NCBI RefSeq assembly: GCF_024868665.1
Contig: NW_026634124.1
Coordinates: 83,719 to 147,718 of the forward strand
Direction of reading: 5' to 3'
DNA length: 64,000 nt
Origin: Triplophysa rosa
Taxonomy: Eukaryota > Chordata > Actinopteri > Cypriniformes > Nemacheilidae
A program made the position numbers and the translations under genes. The notes under the pieces are model-generated. The model was not told where the DNA came from and made no database searches. It saw nothing but the letters and a program-made list of their open reading frames with translations. Below are positions 59,701 to 64,000 of this stretch, piece after piece. Position 1 is the stretch's first letter. Each line of letters opens with the position of its first letter.

Positions 59701-61956
59701 TAATTGGGAATTTTCCATTGTTACAATAGGTCAGAAATGTCTAGAAATATTATATTAGAAATATTACATATCAGCTTGCTTTTTGTATTAAAAATACTCT
59801 ATTAGATGATAAATAAGATGTTTTGCCCACTTTTCTCAATCACCTTCAGTACAACTAATTTTAGCAATCCATAATGTGAAACATGGTGCAGGATTCTCAA
59901 ACTTTTCATTCTTTTTTGCCTTTTCTAGGTATGCAGAGTCTGTTGGTGCAAAACACTATCACACATCAGCCAAATTAAACAAAGGAATCGAGGAGCTGTT
60001 TCTGGACCTGTGTAAACGTATGTTTCTTTCATATACTGTCAATTTCATATAATACCACAGTAGCAGACCTGCCAACCTGTATTCATTTTACGTAGCCGGT
60101 ACGCATTTTGACCTCAAAATACGCTGGTACGATTTGTCACTCTAAACTATGCAAAAACCTGATGACGCCTCTGCTGCGTGCAGTACTCAAAACAAGCAAC
60201 AGAAAAAAGAAGAATATGTCCAATCATAGCACTGAGTTCTTCCCCCAAATGGAAAGCTGCGATGATTGACACGTCCTATGGCCTATCAATCAATAACAAG
60301 AGTCAGCAAATCGGCAGAACCACAAAATCCCGCGTGATCCCCTTCCACCCACACGTTCTGACGCATTGTTTTAAACGAAGAGTCAAGACATCTTCTGAGC
60401 TCTAAGGTAAACGGATCGGGTGGATGTGGAAAGTTGAAATATTGAATTAGCTTAATCCTATGCAGTCGATGATCTCGCGGGCTCATTTGATAACGTGCAC
60501 TTGCCCGCAAGATGCGCTAACATTATTTCTGATTTATAAATGAGCGCTCACGAAAAGTTACCGTGATTTTACCAAGTACCATAGGCGCCGATTGCGCTGG
60601 TGGATTCTCACACTCAATAACGTGCACTTATATCTGCGAGAGAGCATCAAGTTATGGTCACATAAAAACGGCGTGCCGCTTTCAGTAAAGCGAATCCGCG
60701 TGACAGCGGAGCGGATTGAATGCGCTCTGCAAAATCGAGCTCTCGATAATTGTCAATAAAATAAAATGTCATATGCAAACTTTTGAGATTAATAATTATA
60801 AACGTGAATAAATAAGTAAAGTAGATTATGGCAGGCTGGCAAAAAATGTAAGTGCATGTGTGCAGCATAGAAAGTTACCAAGAGGTGTTTGTTTGTGCGT
60901 GTGCGTGCGCGTGGCTGTAATGGGGACTAACTGCCACATGGAAAACTTTGCTGATGCTCTGCTCAGAAAGGCCAAATCAGCGACCTATGAAACAAAGCAG
61001 TCAAGAGCAAGTGCCACTGCAAGTAAATGTGATTGATATACATCAAGGGTATCTCACTGAAGATTATTTACACACACAATATACACAAATGTTTCCTAAA
61101 TTTAAATACATGTGTTTAATAAGAAAAGTTATTTTCAAAAATGTGACTGATGCATTTTTCACAACCAATATGTTATATGTTAAAAACCTGTGTTCTGTCT
61201 CTTCGGCTGATGGTATTCAAAAAAATATTCCAAGGTTGGCAGGTCTGCAGTAGACAGTCAAGTCCTTTTTTCAAAGGCTATGCACTGAATAGCACACTAT
61301 ATACTATTTTTTCATATACTACTGCATGTATACTGTGTACATATCAAATCATTTTTGATGTTCAGTTCTACTTTACACAAAATTGAAAATAAAACCATTA
61401 GTATTAATAAAAATAACTGGTAAATGTCACTCAGGTGTCACATGATGGTCACGTGACAATGTGTTATGGGGCATGGGCTATGCACCCCAAATGTAAAATT
61501 CAACACATGATCAATGTCTACATCTAGATTTGGTGAGAAAACAACATTATATTTATGTCACAATAAAATTGTGGACATCATTTTCCAAATAAACTGTCAA
61601 TAGTAAAGACGTTTAATGATGTCACTCCTACGAATATGATGTCTGAAAGCCAGGTGTATAATAACAGCACAACAGGGTTGAACAAAAAGTAAAATTATTT
61701 TTTTTGAAAGTGGATAAAACATATAAACAAATCGAGCTACCCATACAACCTGTATTTGTCTTGAATTGTCCAATGTATGTATGAGTGTTTGTCTACCTCA
61801 TTGGCATCCGTAGGCATGATGGAGAGCGCTCAAGCAGACGAAAGATCGCGTGGTAATGGCACGAGCCACACAAGCACAGCGCGGAGAGGCGTACAGATTG
61901 TCGATGACGAACCCCAGACTGCAACATCCGCTGGAGGCTGCTGTTCATCCGGCTAA
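23161..61956 (+). CDS. RAB21: RAB21, early-endosomal Rab GTPase (7 coding exons)
   Basis: The exons join to 648 bases coding 215 residues. P-loop GEGCVGKTS spans about 16-24, switch I T40, DTAGQE 64-69, NKID 122-125, TSAK 151-154, and the C-terminal GCCSSG gives the double-cysteine geranylgeranylation site (211-212). The N-terminus is short, without the Gly/Ala stretch of the human protein. Known role of the family: cycling of RAB21 on early endosomes controls integrin and endosome-to-surface traffic. All six introns are GT-AG with phases 0,0,0,1,2,1. The start codon has a strong context. Residue 139 at the exon 5/6 junction reads Gly where I expect Ser; otherwise the protein looks functional. 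Intron lengths are 31070, 422, 148, 403, 4309 and 1796 bp. Confidence 0.98.
23290..24168 (+). other. RAB21 intron 1, proximal part, no element recognised
   Basis: AT-rich intronic sequence with no terminal repeats or coding signature that I can support. A run of 13 A's precedes the Harbinger-like element. Confidence 0.5.
24169..24969 (-). mobile_element. PIF/Harbinger-like element with MADF exon
   Basis: Inverted ends GTTCAGACCGCCGCCGTCGA and TCGACGGCGGCGGTCTGAAC match over about 30 bp. The interior codes a MADF domain on the minus strand, a domain carried by the accessory protein of PIF/Harbinger transposons. No transposase is present, and the 3-bp target duplication expected for this superfamily is not clear, so the superfamily call rests on the MADF exon. 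Confidence 0.65.
24580..24708 (-). pseudogene. MADF DNA-binding domain, first exon fragment
   Basis: From the ATG at 24708, [17 protein letters not shown] to AWTKVSEIV shows the MADF pattern (L-I-x-x-V...P-x-L-Y-D...D-x-W-x-x-V-x-x-x-V). A plausible splice donor, GGTGAGTC, follows the last MADF codons. The remainder of the gene is absent from the element. Confidence 0.6.
24970..26289 (+). other. RAB21 intron 1, no gene; possible tRNA-like scrap
   Basis: Mostly unclassified intronic sequence. At 25731-25754 GAGGTTCGAATCCCACCTCG followed by GCCA looks like the T-arm and 3' end of a tRNA. No anticodon half is present, so at most it is a SINE or tRNA relic. Confidence 0.4.
26290..27760. repeat. 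~130-bp local tandem repeats around a hAT-like insertion
   Basis: The block CTTGCACAAGCAATGCCTTT, then TACAGTG, GAAATAAAGGAAATAAAT and CAATATGTTTATTTATATATAC occurs at about 27530-27655 and 27665-27750, and partly at 26365-26445. The hAT-like element at 26451-27512 interrupts this array. Three imperfect units can be read. Confidence 0.75.
26451..27512. mobile_element. Non-autonomous TIR element, GTGTTGTCACGGTACC ends
   Basis: The left end GTGTTGTCACGGTACC pairs with the right end GGTACTTTTGACAACAC. GGTACC-rich subterminal repeats are dense at both ends. It is about 1.06 kb with no transposase. GTACATAC occurs beside both ends, but an exact 8-bp duplication cannot be fixed. A right-truncated sister copy lies at 52156-52713. 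Confidence 0.75.
27914..28924. mobile_element. Non-autonomous hAT element, 8-bp TSD CTGTATTA
   Basis: Starts TAGGGCTGAAACGATTCCTC and ends CGATAGCTGCAGCCCTA, flanked on both sides by CTGTATTA (27906-27913, 28925-28932). At 1011 bp it has no recognisable transposase. An inverted copy of nearly the same length is at 49323-50338. Confidence 0.93.
29421..30708. mobile_element. TTAA-flanked non-autonomous element, copy 1
   Basis: The ends AGCGGCAGTCCG and GGACTGCCGCT are inverse. The element is flanked by TTAA at 29417-29420 and 30709-30712, as in piggyBac or Kolobok elements. A copy in the opposite orientation, 1263 bp, is at 57420-58682. It contains many small open frames but no recognised protein. 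Confidence 0.92.
30944..31255 (-). pseudogene. BED zinc-finger exon of a hAT transposase (ZBED1-like)
   Basis: From the ATG at 31255 the frame reads 103 codons. SDAWKHFGF is followed by CRHCQ and, after a loop, HLLHHH, giving the W...F...C-x2-C...H-x-x-H/H layout of a BED finger. These N-terminal fingers bind the ends of hAT elements. The catalytic and dimerisation parts are deleted. The frame ends in repeated [11 protein letters not shown] derived from short tandem repeats. Confidence 0.8.
31494..31952. mobile_element. hAT MITE, 8-bp TSD ACAGGCAC
   Basis: Ends TAGGGATGTAACGATTCAC and GTGAATCGTTACATCCCTA are perfect inverses over at least 19 bp. The flanking ACAGGCAC is identical on both sides (31486-31493, 31953-31960). 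It is 459 bp with repeated ACGATTTA/CACGATTC motifs near the left end and no coding capacity. It lies only 38 bp from the previous hAT. Confidence 0.96.
31961..32884 (+). other. RAB21 intron 1, no gene seen
   Basis: No supported gene. GGGTGAACTATCCCTTTAA at about 32337-32355 looks like one terminus of a common fish TTAA-type repeat; its partner terminus was not found. Confidence 0.5.
32885..33209. repeat. Outer repeat, left part (inverse of 59158-59465)
   Basis: From about 32892 this matches the inverse of 59158-59465, with blocks such as TTTGATTTACATC and GGCATGTTGGGGG in common. The repeat continues at 40455 after a 7.2-kb nested insertion. The outer edge resembles a degenerate hAT end (AGAGATGTAACGGTGTGAA in the other copy). 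Confidence 0.8.
33805..33891. repeat. DIRS internal complementary region
   Basis: The first half (33805-33847) is the inverse of the element's own left end, TTTCCCTCCTTCTGGGAACA onward. The second half (33848-33891) is the inverse of its right end, CATTCAGTCGGTCCA. This joined complement of both termini is the hallmark of DIRS elements and is thought to template the ends during replication. A few mismatches are present in the right half. Confidence 0.93.
34434..35490 (+). mobile_element. hAT element inserted in the DIRS recombinase, TSD GTTCTATG
   Basis: Ends TAGGGATGGGC and GCCCATCCCTA are perfect inverses, and GTTCTATG is repeated exactly at 34426-34433 and 35491-35498. The subterminal regions are rich in CGAGTACTCG. 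It is 1057 bp long. A decayed BED finger (34664-34763) is the only sign of the lost transposase. Confidence 0.96.
34664..34763 (+). pseudogene. BED zinc-finger remnant
   Basis: The frame reads [10 protein letters not shown], a TAG stop, then [16 protein letters not shown]. This is the start of a BED-type finger (W-x-x-F...C...) with the first part disrupted. It indicates that the surrounding hAT is an internal-deletion derivative of an autonomous ZBED-like element. Confidence 0.6.
35990..36545 (-). pseudogene. DIRS family B methylase-like and linker region, broken
   Basis: The segment reads [36 protein letters not shown], then an in-frame TAG at about 36392. It resumes with [18 protein letters not shown] and [14 protein letters not shown]. 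The same blocks are in the family A copies at 10200-10480 and 46310-46610. This part of DIRS polyproteins has been described as adenine-methylase-like. A later frameshift leads into the recombinase N-terminus ([17 protein letters not shown]). Confidence 0.75.
36547..37901 (-). pseudogene. DIRS family B reverse transcriptase and RNase H
   Basis: A 364-codon frame from 37901 contains the reverse transcriptase. [27 protein letters not shown] (first Asp), [14 protein letters not shown] and [12 protein letters not shown] (YLDD) appear in order. RNase H follows with [26 protein letters not shown] and [14 protein letters not shown], giving the D-E-D catalytic set. The RNase H half requires a shift to the overlapping frame (37590-36547) near 36810. 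Apart from that shift this is the best-preserved coding part of the element. Confidence 0.92.
38455..39285 (-). pseudogene. DIRS family B gag-like ORF
   Basis: An acidic Ser/Pro-rich N-terminal half (frame ending 38769) is followed after a frameshift by [19 protein letters not shown]. The second half has the [18 protein letters not shown] and API...GLFGEE blocks shared with the family A copy near 8080. Beyond 38455 only scattered fragments are readable. Its role is presumably particle formation; this is inferred from position upstream of the polymerase. Confidence 0.65.
39365..39432. repeat. Two-unit 34-bp tandem repeat
   Basis: CCAAGGCTGCCTCTGGGTTG followed by GTTTCC and TGGAC occurs at 39365 and 39399 with one or two differences. 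It lies inside the DIRS gag-proximal region and looks like a local slippage duplication. Confidence 0.9.
40455..40788. repeat. Outer repeat, right part (inverse of 56868-57204)
   Basis: GGTACTTTAGGACCCAGGGG and the following 300 bp match the inverse of 56868-57204. With 32885-33209 it forms one repeat copy split by the 7.2-kb nest. Confidence 0.85.
40789..41157 (+). mobile_element. Repeat terminus and probable LINE 3' end
   Basis: CAGGGCTCTAGACTC starts a repeat also present at 63914 and, inverted, near 3195. From about 40905 the sequence looks like a non-LTR retrotransposon 3' end, closing TTGGCAATAAAGCTC and then TTCTGATTCTGAT short tail repeats. No coding sequence supports a clade. Confidence 0.5.
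41158..41680 (+). other. RAB21 intron 1, no gene seen
   Basis: No element ends or coding signatures were identified. Confidence 0.5.
41681..42512 (+). mobile_element. hAT deletion derivative, right end lost
   Basis: The left end TAGGGCTGTGACGATAACCG resembles other hAT termini in this window. The only coding part fuses the start of a BED finger directly to the C-terminal dimerisation motif. The element is interrupted at 42513 by another TAGGGATGGGC terminus, so its right end and target duplication are not seen. Confidence 0.6.
42371..42512 (+). pseudogene. hAT transposase N-/C-terminal deletion fusion
   Basis: From the ATG at 42371, [19 protein letters not shown] has the W-x-x-F start of a BED finger. 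Within 15 residues it passes to [15 protein letters not shown], the S/C-x-x-F-S-x-A-G-x-I-V-T hAT dimerisation signature. About 500 residues of a normal transposase are missing, yet the frame is kept across the deletion. The reading runs out into the next inserted element. Confidence 0.65.
42851..43937. mobile_element. hAT-like element, 8-bp TSD CATTCATG
   Basis: Begins CAGTGGCGGAGCCAG and ends TTGGCCACCCCCTG. GGGGTGGCCAG near the left end mirrors TGGCCACCCC at the right. CATTCATG flanks both sides exactly (42843-42850 and 43938-43945). It is 1087 bp with no recognisable transposase. Confidence 0.88.
44441..45012. mobile_element. TTAA-type MITE, degenerate
   Basis: The left end AGGAGTCATATTGCACGG is a diverged inverse of the right end CCGCCATATGACCCCTT. 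The right flank is TTAA (45013-45016); the left flank reads TTCA, one base off. It is about 570 bp, non-coding. Confidence 0.6.
45290..46197 (+). other. RAB21 intron 1, no gene seen
   Basis: AT-rich sequence. Near the right end, repeated GATCCGA motifs (46133-46185) look like the subterminal region of a hAT-type element cut by the DIRS insertion or rearrangement at about 46197. Confidence 0.45.
46203..46690 (+). pseudogene. DIRS family A RNase H end and methylase-like segment
   Basis: The frame reads [20 protein letters not shown], then [20 protein letters not shown], then [17 protein letters not shown] and [16 protein letters not shown]. These align with both other DIRS copies in the window. 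It is open throughout but has no start of its own, since the element is truncated upstream. A deletion near 46683 switches the frame into the recombinase. Confidence 0.8.
46683..47362 (+). pseudogene. DIRS family A tyrosine recombinase catalytic domain
   Basis: About 225 codons are open to the stop at 47360. The domain has [18 protein letters not shown] near the start (first catalytic Arg region), GVKAHSTRD (H-x-x-R) and TFTRFYNL with the nucleophilic tyrosine at about 47313. Thus all catalytic residues of the C-terminal half appear present. The N-terminal core-binding part is deleted and the RNA-level context is lost, so activity is unlikely. Confidence 0.85.
48812..49040. repeat. Imperfect CA/TGCA microsatellite
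   Basis: Runs of ACACAC alternate with ATGCACGC and ATGCATGC for about 230 bp. The alternating purine-pyrimidine character could favour Z-DNA. Long His/Thr frames on one strand and Cys/Val frames on the other are repeat artefacts. Confidence 0.92.
49123..49260 (-). pseudogene. piggyBac-like transposase first exon
   Basis: From the ATG at 49260 the frame reads [16 protein letters not shown] and continues through an acidic stretch ending VGVDPDVEG. It then meets a good splice donor (GG followed by GTAAGT). An N-terminal basic start followed by an acidic region resembles piggyBac-derived (PGBD4-like) proteins. No DDE domain is found downstream on this strand, so it is a fragment. Recognition rests on short similarity only. 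Confidence 0.5.
49323..50338. mobile_element. Non-autonomous hAT element, inverted copy, TSD CACTCCGT
   Basis: Starts TAGGGCTGCAGCTATCGATT and ends GAGGAATCGTTTCAGCCCTA, the reverse orientation of the copy at 27914-28924. CACTCCGT is repeated exactly at 49315-49322 and 50339-50346. It is 1016 bp. Distinct target sites prove two independent insertions and rule out a segmental inversion. Confidence 0.95.
50430..52133 (-). mobile_element. 5'-truncated L2-type LINE
   Basis: On the minus strand the element enters within the reverse transcriptase C-terminal region, passes a 3' untranslated part, a CA/GT microsatellite (50636-50765) and ends at TATAAATAAAGTTGAGTTGA. Related 3' ends lie at 13599-15057 and 21195-21412. 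The 5' truncation at about 52133 sits beside a run of T's (A's on the element strand). Confidence 0.85.
51377..52131 (-). pseudogene. L2-type reverse transcriptase C-terminal region, frameshifted
   Basis: From 52131 the frame reads [36 protein letters not shown] and [13 protein letters not shown], typical of the region after the polymerase domain in L2/CR1-group LINEs. [11 protein letters not shown] and [16 protein letters not shown] follow. A single-base loss near 51643 shifts the frame; the rest ([16 protein letters not shown] to FNLAYTTLP) continues from 51613 to a normal stop. The catalytic part and endonuclease are missing through 5' truncation. Confidence 0.88.
52156..52713. mobile_element. 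Right-truncated copy of the GGTACC-rich TIR element
   Basis: Starts AGTGTTGTCACGGTACC and follows 26451-27010 closely, including GCTCATT and the CAGTCTGCTGCTGTA block. Similarity is lost after GTAACCCCATAC at about 52713. It is in the same orientation as the first copy. Confidence 0.85.
52714..54359 (+). other. RAB21 intron 1 distal part, no gene seen
   Basis: CCCGAACCTGCCCC, ACCCGACCCGACC and AAGCCCGAACCCGAAG near 52770-52845, and GGCTCGGGTCGGGTCTACC near 53490, look like inverted terminal regions of a further element of about 0.8 kb. The exact ends were not resolved. Nothing else was recognised before the exon 2 acceptor. Confidence 0.45.
54360..54419 (+). CDS. RAB21: RAB21 coding exon 2
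   Basis: Twenty codons, ASFLTKK through LAIW, covering the strand between switch I and the DTAGQ motif. The acceptor is TATGTGCAG, the donor GTGAGT, and the phase is 0 on both sides. Confidence 0.97.
54842..54949 (+). CDS. RAB21: RAB21 coding exon 3
   Basis: Thirty-six codons starting at DTAGQE (G3, switch II) and running to DSFQK, including the [11 protein letters not shown] strand. Acceptor TTTAAG, donor GTAAAC, phase 0 both sides. Confidence 0.98.
55098..55161 (+). CDS. RAB21: RAB21 coding exon 4
   Basis: Codes [13 protein letters not shown] to CLCIV plus the first base of the next glycine codon. Acceptor TTTACAG, donor GTGAGT, ending in phase 1. The intron before it is only 148 bp. Confidence 0.97.
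55565..55619 (+). CDS. RAB21: RAB21 coding exon 5
   Basis: Carries the guanine-specificity motif NKID and the [10 protein letters not shown] stretch. Acceptor AAATAG, donor GTATGT, ending in phase 2. The junction codon with exon 6 is GGG (Gly). Confidence 0.95.
55888..56343. mobile_element. Middle MITE of the nest
   Basis: GGGCCCGGTTGCATAAAGCA at the left mirrors TGCTTTATGCAACCGGGCCC at the right, a perfect 20-bp inverse. CTTAAG repeats run inward on both sides. A 3-bp duplication AGG is possible at 55887-55889 and 56344-56346. It interrupts the outer MITE 20 bp from its left end and carries a SINE. Confidence 0.88.
55939..56220 (+). mobile_element. tRNA-derived SINE
   Basis: The head GGCAGTCGTGGTCTAATGGT contains an A box (TGGTCTAATGG), and GGTTCGATCCC at about 55993 is a B box; together they form an RNA polymerase III promoter. 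A conserved core (GGTGCCCTTGAGCAAGGCAC, GCCCACTGCTCCGGG) and GGATGGGTTAAATGCAGAG follow. The 3' end is an A/T-rich TTAAAT repeat. Near-duplicate CTTAAGG and ATTAAGG flank it. This is fish-type SINE structure; family name not assigned. Confidence 0.9.
56868..57204. repeat. Outer repeat, second copy, part 1
   Basis: Inverse of 40455-40788. It is continued at 59158-59465 after the hAT at 57213-59149. Confidence 0.85.
57213..59149. mobile_element. hAT element, TSD CAGACAGA, with nested TTAA element
   Basis: Ends are TAGGGCTGTCACGATTATG and AATAATCGTGACAGCCCTA. CAGACAGA flanks exactly at 57205-57212 and 59150-59157. It belongs to the same family as 5912-6601, in the opposite orientation. A 1263-bp TTAA element lies within it, leaving about 670 bp of hAT sequence. 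Confidence 0.96.
57420..58682. mobile_element. TTAA-flanked non-autonomous element, copy 2
   Basis: Inverse copy of 29421-30708, with ends AGCGGCAGTCCG and CGGACTGCCGCT and TTAA on both sides (57416-57419, 58683-58686). It is 25 bp shorter than copy 1. No recognised protein. Confidence 0.92.
59158..59465. repeat. Outer repeat, second copy, part 2
   Basis: Inverse of 32885-33209. The distal edge GGTGTGAAAATTTC read inversely resembles a hAT end, suggesting that the repeat itself is an old hAT. Confidence 0.75.
59929..60017 (+). CDS. RAB21: RAB21 coding exon 6
   Basis: Codes [15 protein letters not shown] to DLCK, including the G5 SAK motif. Acceptor TTTTCTAG after a good pyrimidine tract, donor GTATGT, ending in phase 1. 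Confidence 0.97.
60064..61247. mobile_element. TIR element in RAB21 intron 6
   Basis: CAGACCTGCCAACCT at the left is the inverse of AGGTTGGCAGGTCTG at the right. CAGTAG repeats directly on both sides (60058-60063 and 61248-61253). The CAG-type end suggests hAT, but only 6 of the expected 8 duplicated bases are seen. It is 1184 bp and occupies two thirds of the intron. No transposase was recognised. Confidence 0.85.
61814..61956 (+). CDS. RAB21: RAB21 coding exon 7 and stop
   Basis: Codes the C-terminal hypervariable region, the conserved [12 protein letters not shown] stretch, and GCCSSG followed by TAA. The acceptor is CATCCGTAG. The paired cysteines are the expected prenylation sites for membrane attachment. 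Confidence 0.97.
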
Positions 61957-63100
61957 TCACATCCACCATAACCGGGACTGAAAACGCCCTTTCACGTGAT
62001 AACTGCCGCTCCCCACAGCTACACCCATCTGCTACTGCTCTACAGCTCTATCAAATCATTTCTTTAACAGTGTTTTTTTATCGAAACGGTTGATTAAAAC
62101 GCCACTGGCTCCCAGGGCACTGCAGTGTTTAGGGATGTAAATGCCAGATTGATCCACACTGATGATATTCACTTTAATATACAAATTAATATAAATAGGT
62201 ACCAAACGGCCAACTGATTTCCATAGCTGTCTGATACATTAGCTGTTTCTTTTGGCATGGTGTTGTGCATGTAGAATCTTTAAAGGCTTAATTTTATTTT
62301 ACGTCCACGGAAAAATATTATTTAATAACTTATTTACAAGTTATATCAGACATCTTCACTTCCAAAGACCTCTGTTCTTCCAGTGTTCCATAGGCTTGTG
62401 TCATTAAGTCTCTTTTTTTTCTGTCGTTCAGGTCTATCGATCTTTAAAGAACTAAAAAACATCCTCCTTGTAGATTTTGTCTTCTCTTACAGGCTGATTT
62501 GCCATCAAGATTTGAAATTAAAATCTTATCTTGTTTGCTTGCAAAATTAAAAATTACTCAGATGATGTGTACTTTTTCAGCGCAACACGTGTCAAAAAAA
62601 GTGTTCAATATTCATGTTGCATGAATGTATAATGAATATATGCTCTGGTAAACACACATTTACTGAATTTGTGTTTTTTTAACTGCCATTTTTACAATGA
62701 ATGTTAATAGTTTTTCCCCAAGCCCTGAACATTTGGATGTTTTTTGAAAACTACTAATAGTTTTCCACAACACATCACCTGTAAACACTGAGGTGCAGCT
62801 GTAAGCCTACTGTGCCTTTAAATAAAAACGTCTAGAGTTACCCTTCCCCTTTGTCTCCTATTATCATTGTTTTTTTTAGGTTGTGTTATGGAAAAATAAA
62901 TCTATGCTATGTCCATTTTATAAAGTGATTTTAAATTATTTCTACTGTTTGAGAAATAACTGGCATATATTTTTTAATAAAATGCACCAAAATAAAAGTC
63001 CCTAACAAAATGTAAAATGTACATGTATATTTCAAGTTAAAATTGTGAAACAGGTTGGCTGATATTTCTAGAAATACATATTTTGTTGCTACCAGGCGAT
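61957..63100 (+). other. RAB21: Likely RAB21 3' UTR region
   Basis: Follows the TAA directly. Candidate polyadenylation signals AATAAA occur at 62821, about 62896 and about 62978. Which one is used cannot be told from sequence. No element ends were recognised before 63100. Confidence 0.5.
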
Positions 63101-64000
63101 TTTAAATTATACTTAGTATTACTATTTTAGTAGCATATGTATTTAGCACAAAGAAGAAAAAAGCAAACATATCCTGTATACTTAAAAACTGTGCACGAAT
63201 AATAGGATGTTGTTAACATCATAGATATGGTTTACATACTAATGTACAACTCGGTAAAACGGCCACGATTGGTCTTTCCTGCATCTCTTCAACGACAGAG
63301 ACAGTACAATGCGTCATGGAGACAGAGCGCATTTAGTATACGCCCACACCGGGGCACACAATCCAAACTTCTCTATTGACTTTCTTTAGACTTGGGCCCT
63401 GTCCCAAATGGCGTACTTCATGTGGATTTGCTGTCTCGATATTTAAATTGCGTATGCTCGCCAAGTCTACGAGTCCGTAGGTGTCCCATGTGTCTATTTA
63501 GCGCTCAGAAGTCTGCTCGCGAACGCCTCCTTTGTGCTCTCATTGATGCAGACTCCACTGAAGTTACCTACCCAGGAATCCTTGCGTACGCCCAATCACT
63601 GAACGGAGGAGGATGTGTCGTGTATGTCAGACATATATGTAAACATGACGGATAACTTTTTGATGTATGTTTTGATAAAATTCTAATAGTTTCTTATTCA
63701 CATGATTGCTTATTTATTTTCTATTAAGCCAGCTATTCAAGAATATTTTTTTAATGCAGTAGCCTACATTTTCTTACTTAAGGTATTAAGCCTCTGATGT
63801 TTTGTTGTAGATTTATATTGATCTGGGCTCTGTAAAGCTGAACAACACAGCTTCTGTATTATAGAGAAATATTAAATAACAATATGTATGCATATTAAGA
63901 ACACATTATGCCATGGCTCTAGACTAATTTTCCCACTGGTCTGGTGCAACCCACTTTCTCAGTAGGTCGCACCAGCTTACAATTTGGTTGCACCCTTTTT
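63101..64000. other. Downstream flank, repeat fragments
   Basis: TGGGCCCTGTCCCAAATGGC at 63392 resembles a terminus of a common fish DNA repeat; the 87-codon open frame there has no protein signature. At 63914-64000 a TGGCTCTAGACTAA repeat end matches the one at 40789 and continues beyond the window. Confidence 0.5.

Noticed and set aside
63392..63655. 87-codon open frame after RAB21 as a second gene
   Set aside because: Its start overlaps a common fish repeat terminus and the protein has no known features.

Overview
The window is vertebrate nuclear DNA, most likely from a teleost and probably a cyprinid-type fish. It holds one host gene with canonical GT-AG introns, long stretches of non-coding DNA, (GT)n/(GA)n/(CA)n microsatellites, and the transposon mix typical of fish: Tc1, many hAT elements, L2-type LINEs, DIRS-type retrotransposons and a tRNA-derived SINE. 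There is no sign of bacterial or viral gene organisation. Species cannot be read from the sequence alone.

The only intact host gene is RAB21, an early-endosome Rab GTPase, on the plus strand. Seven coding exons (23161-23289, 54360-54419, 54842-54949, 55098-55161, 55565-55619, 59929-60017, 61814-61956) join in frame to a 215-residue protein. It has all G motifs and a C-terminal CC prenylation motif. Intron 1 is about 31.1 kb and is filled with transposons, so 648 coding bases are spread over 38.8 kb.

Upstream of RAB21 (1-22950) is a transposon graveyard. It contains: a 1.57-kb direct duplication (1-1572 and 4884-6445) whose first copy ends at a single N; an antisense LTR retrotransposon fragment (LTR plus gag-like); a GC-rich degenerate DIRS element (6688 to about 11.5 kb) followed by an 84-bp minisatellite and an inverted piece of the same element; the 3' half of a hAT element; an L2 3' end carrying microsatellites; a complete but dead Tc1-like element; a probable solo LTR; and two MITEs.

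Intron 1 of RAB21 (23290-54359) holds: a PIF/Harbinger-like element with a MADF exon; many non-autonomous hAT elements with 8-bp target duplications that can be read by eye; a full-length antisense DIRS element (33555-39998) with inverted termini and an internal complementary region, interrupted by a hAT in its recombinase gene; a 5'-truncated sense DIRS (46198-48440); a piggyBac-like first exon; and a 5'-truncated antisense L2. Introns 5 and 6 add a three-level MITE/MITE/SINE nest, a hAT with a nested TTAA element, and a 1.2-kb TIR element.

I found no convincing new multi-gene system. The most notable points are the nested insertions, the intact DIRS terminal architecture next to a stop at the recombinase tyrosine position, the inverted repeat pairs inside RAB21, and a duplicated segment that may be an assembly artefact.
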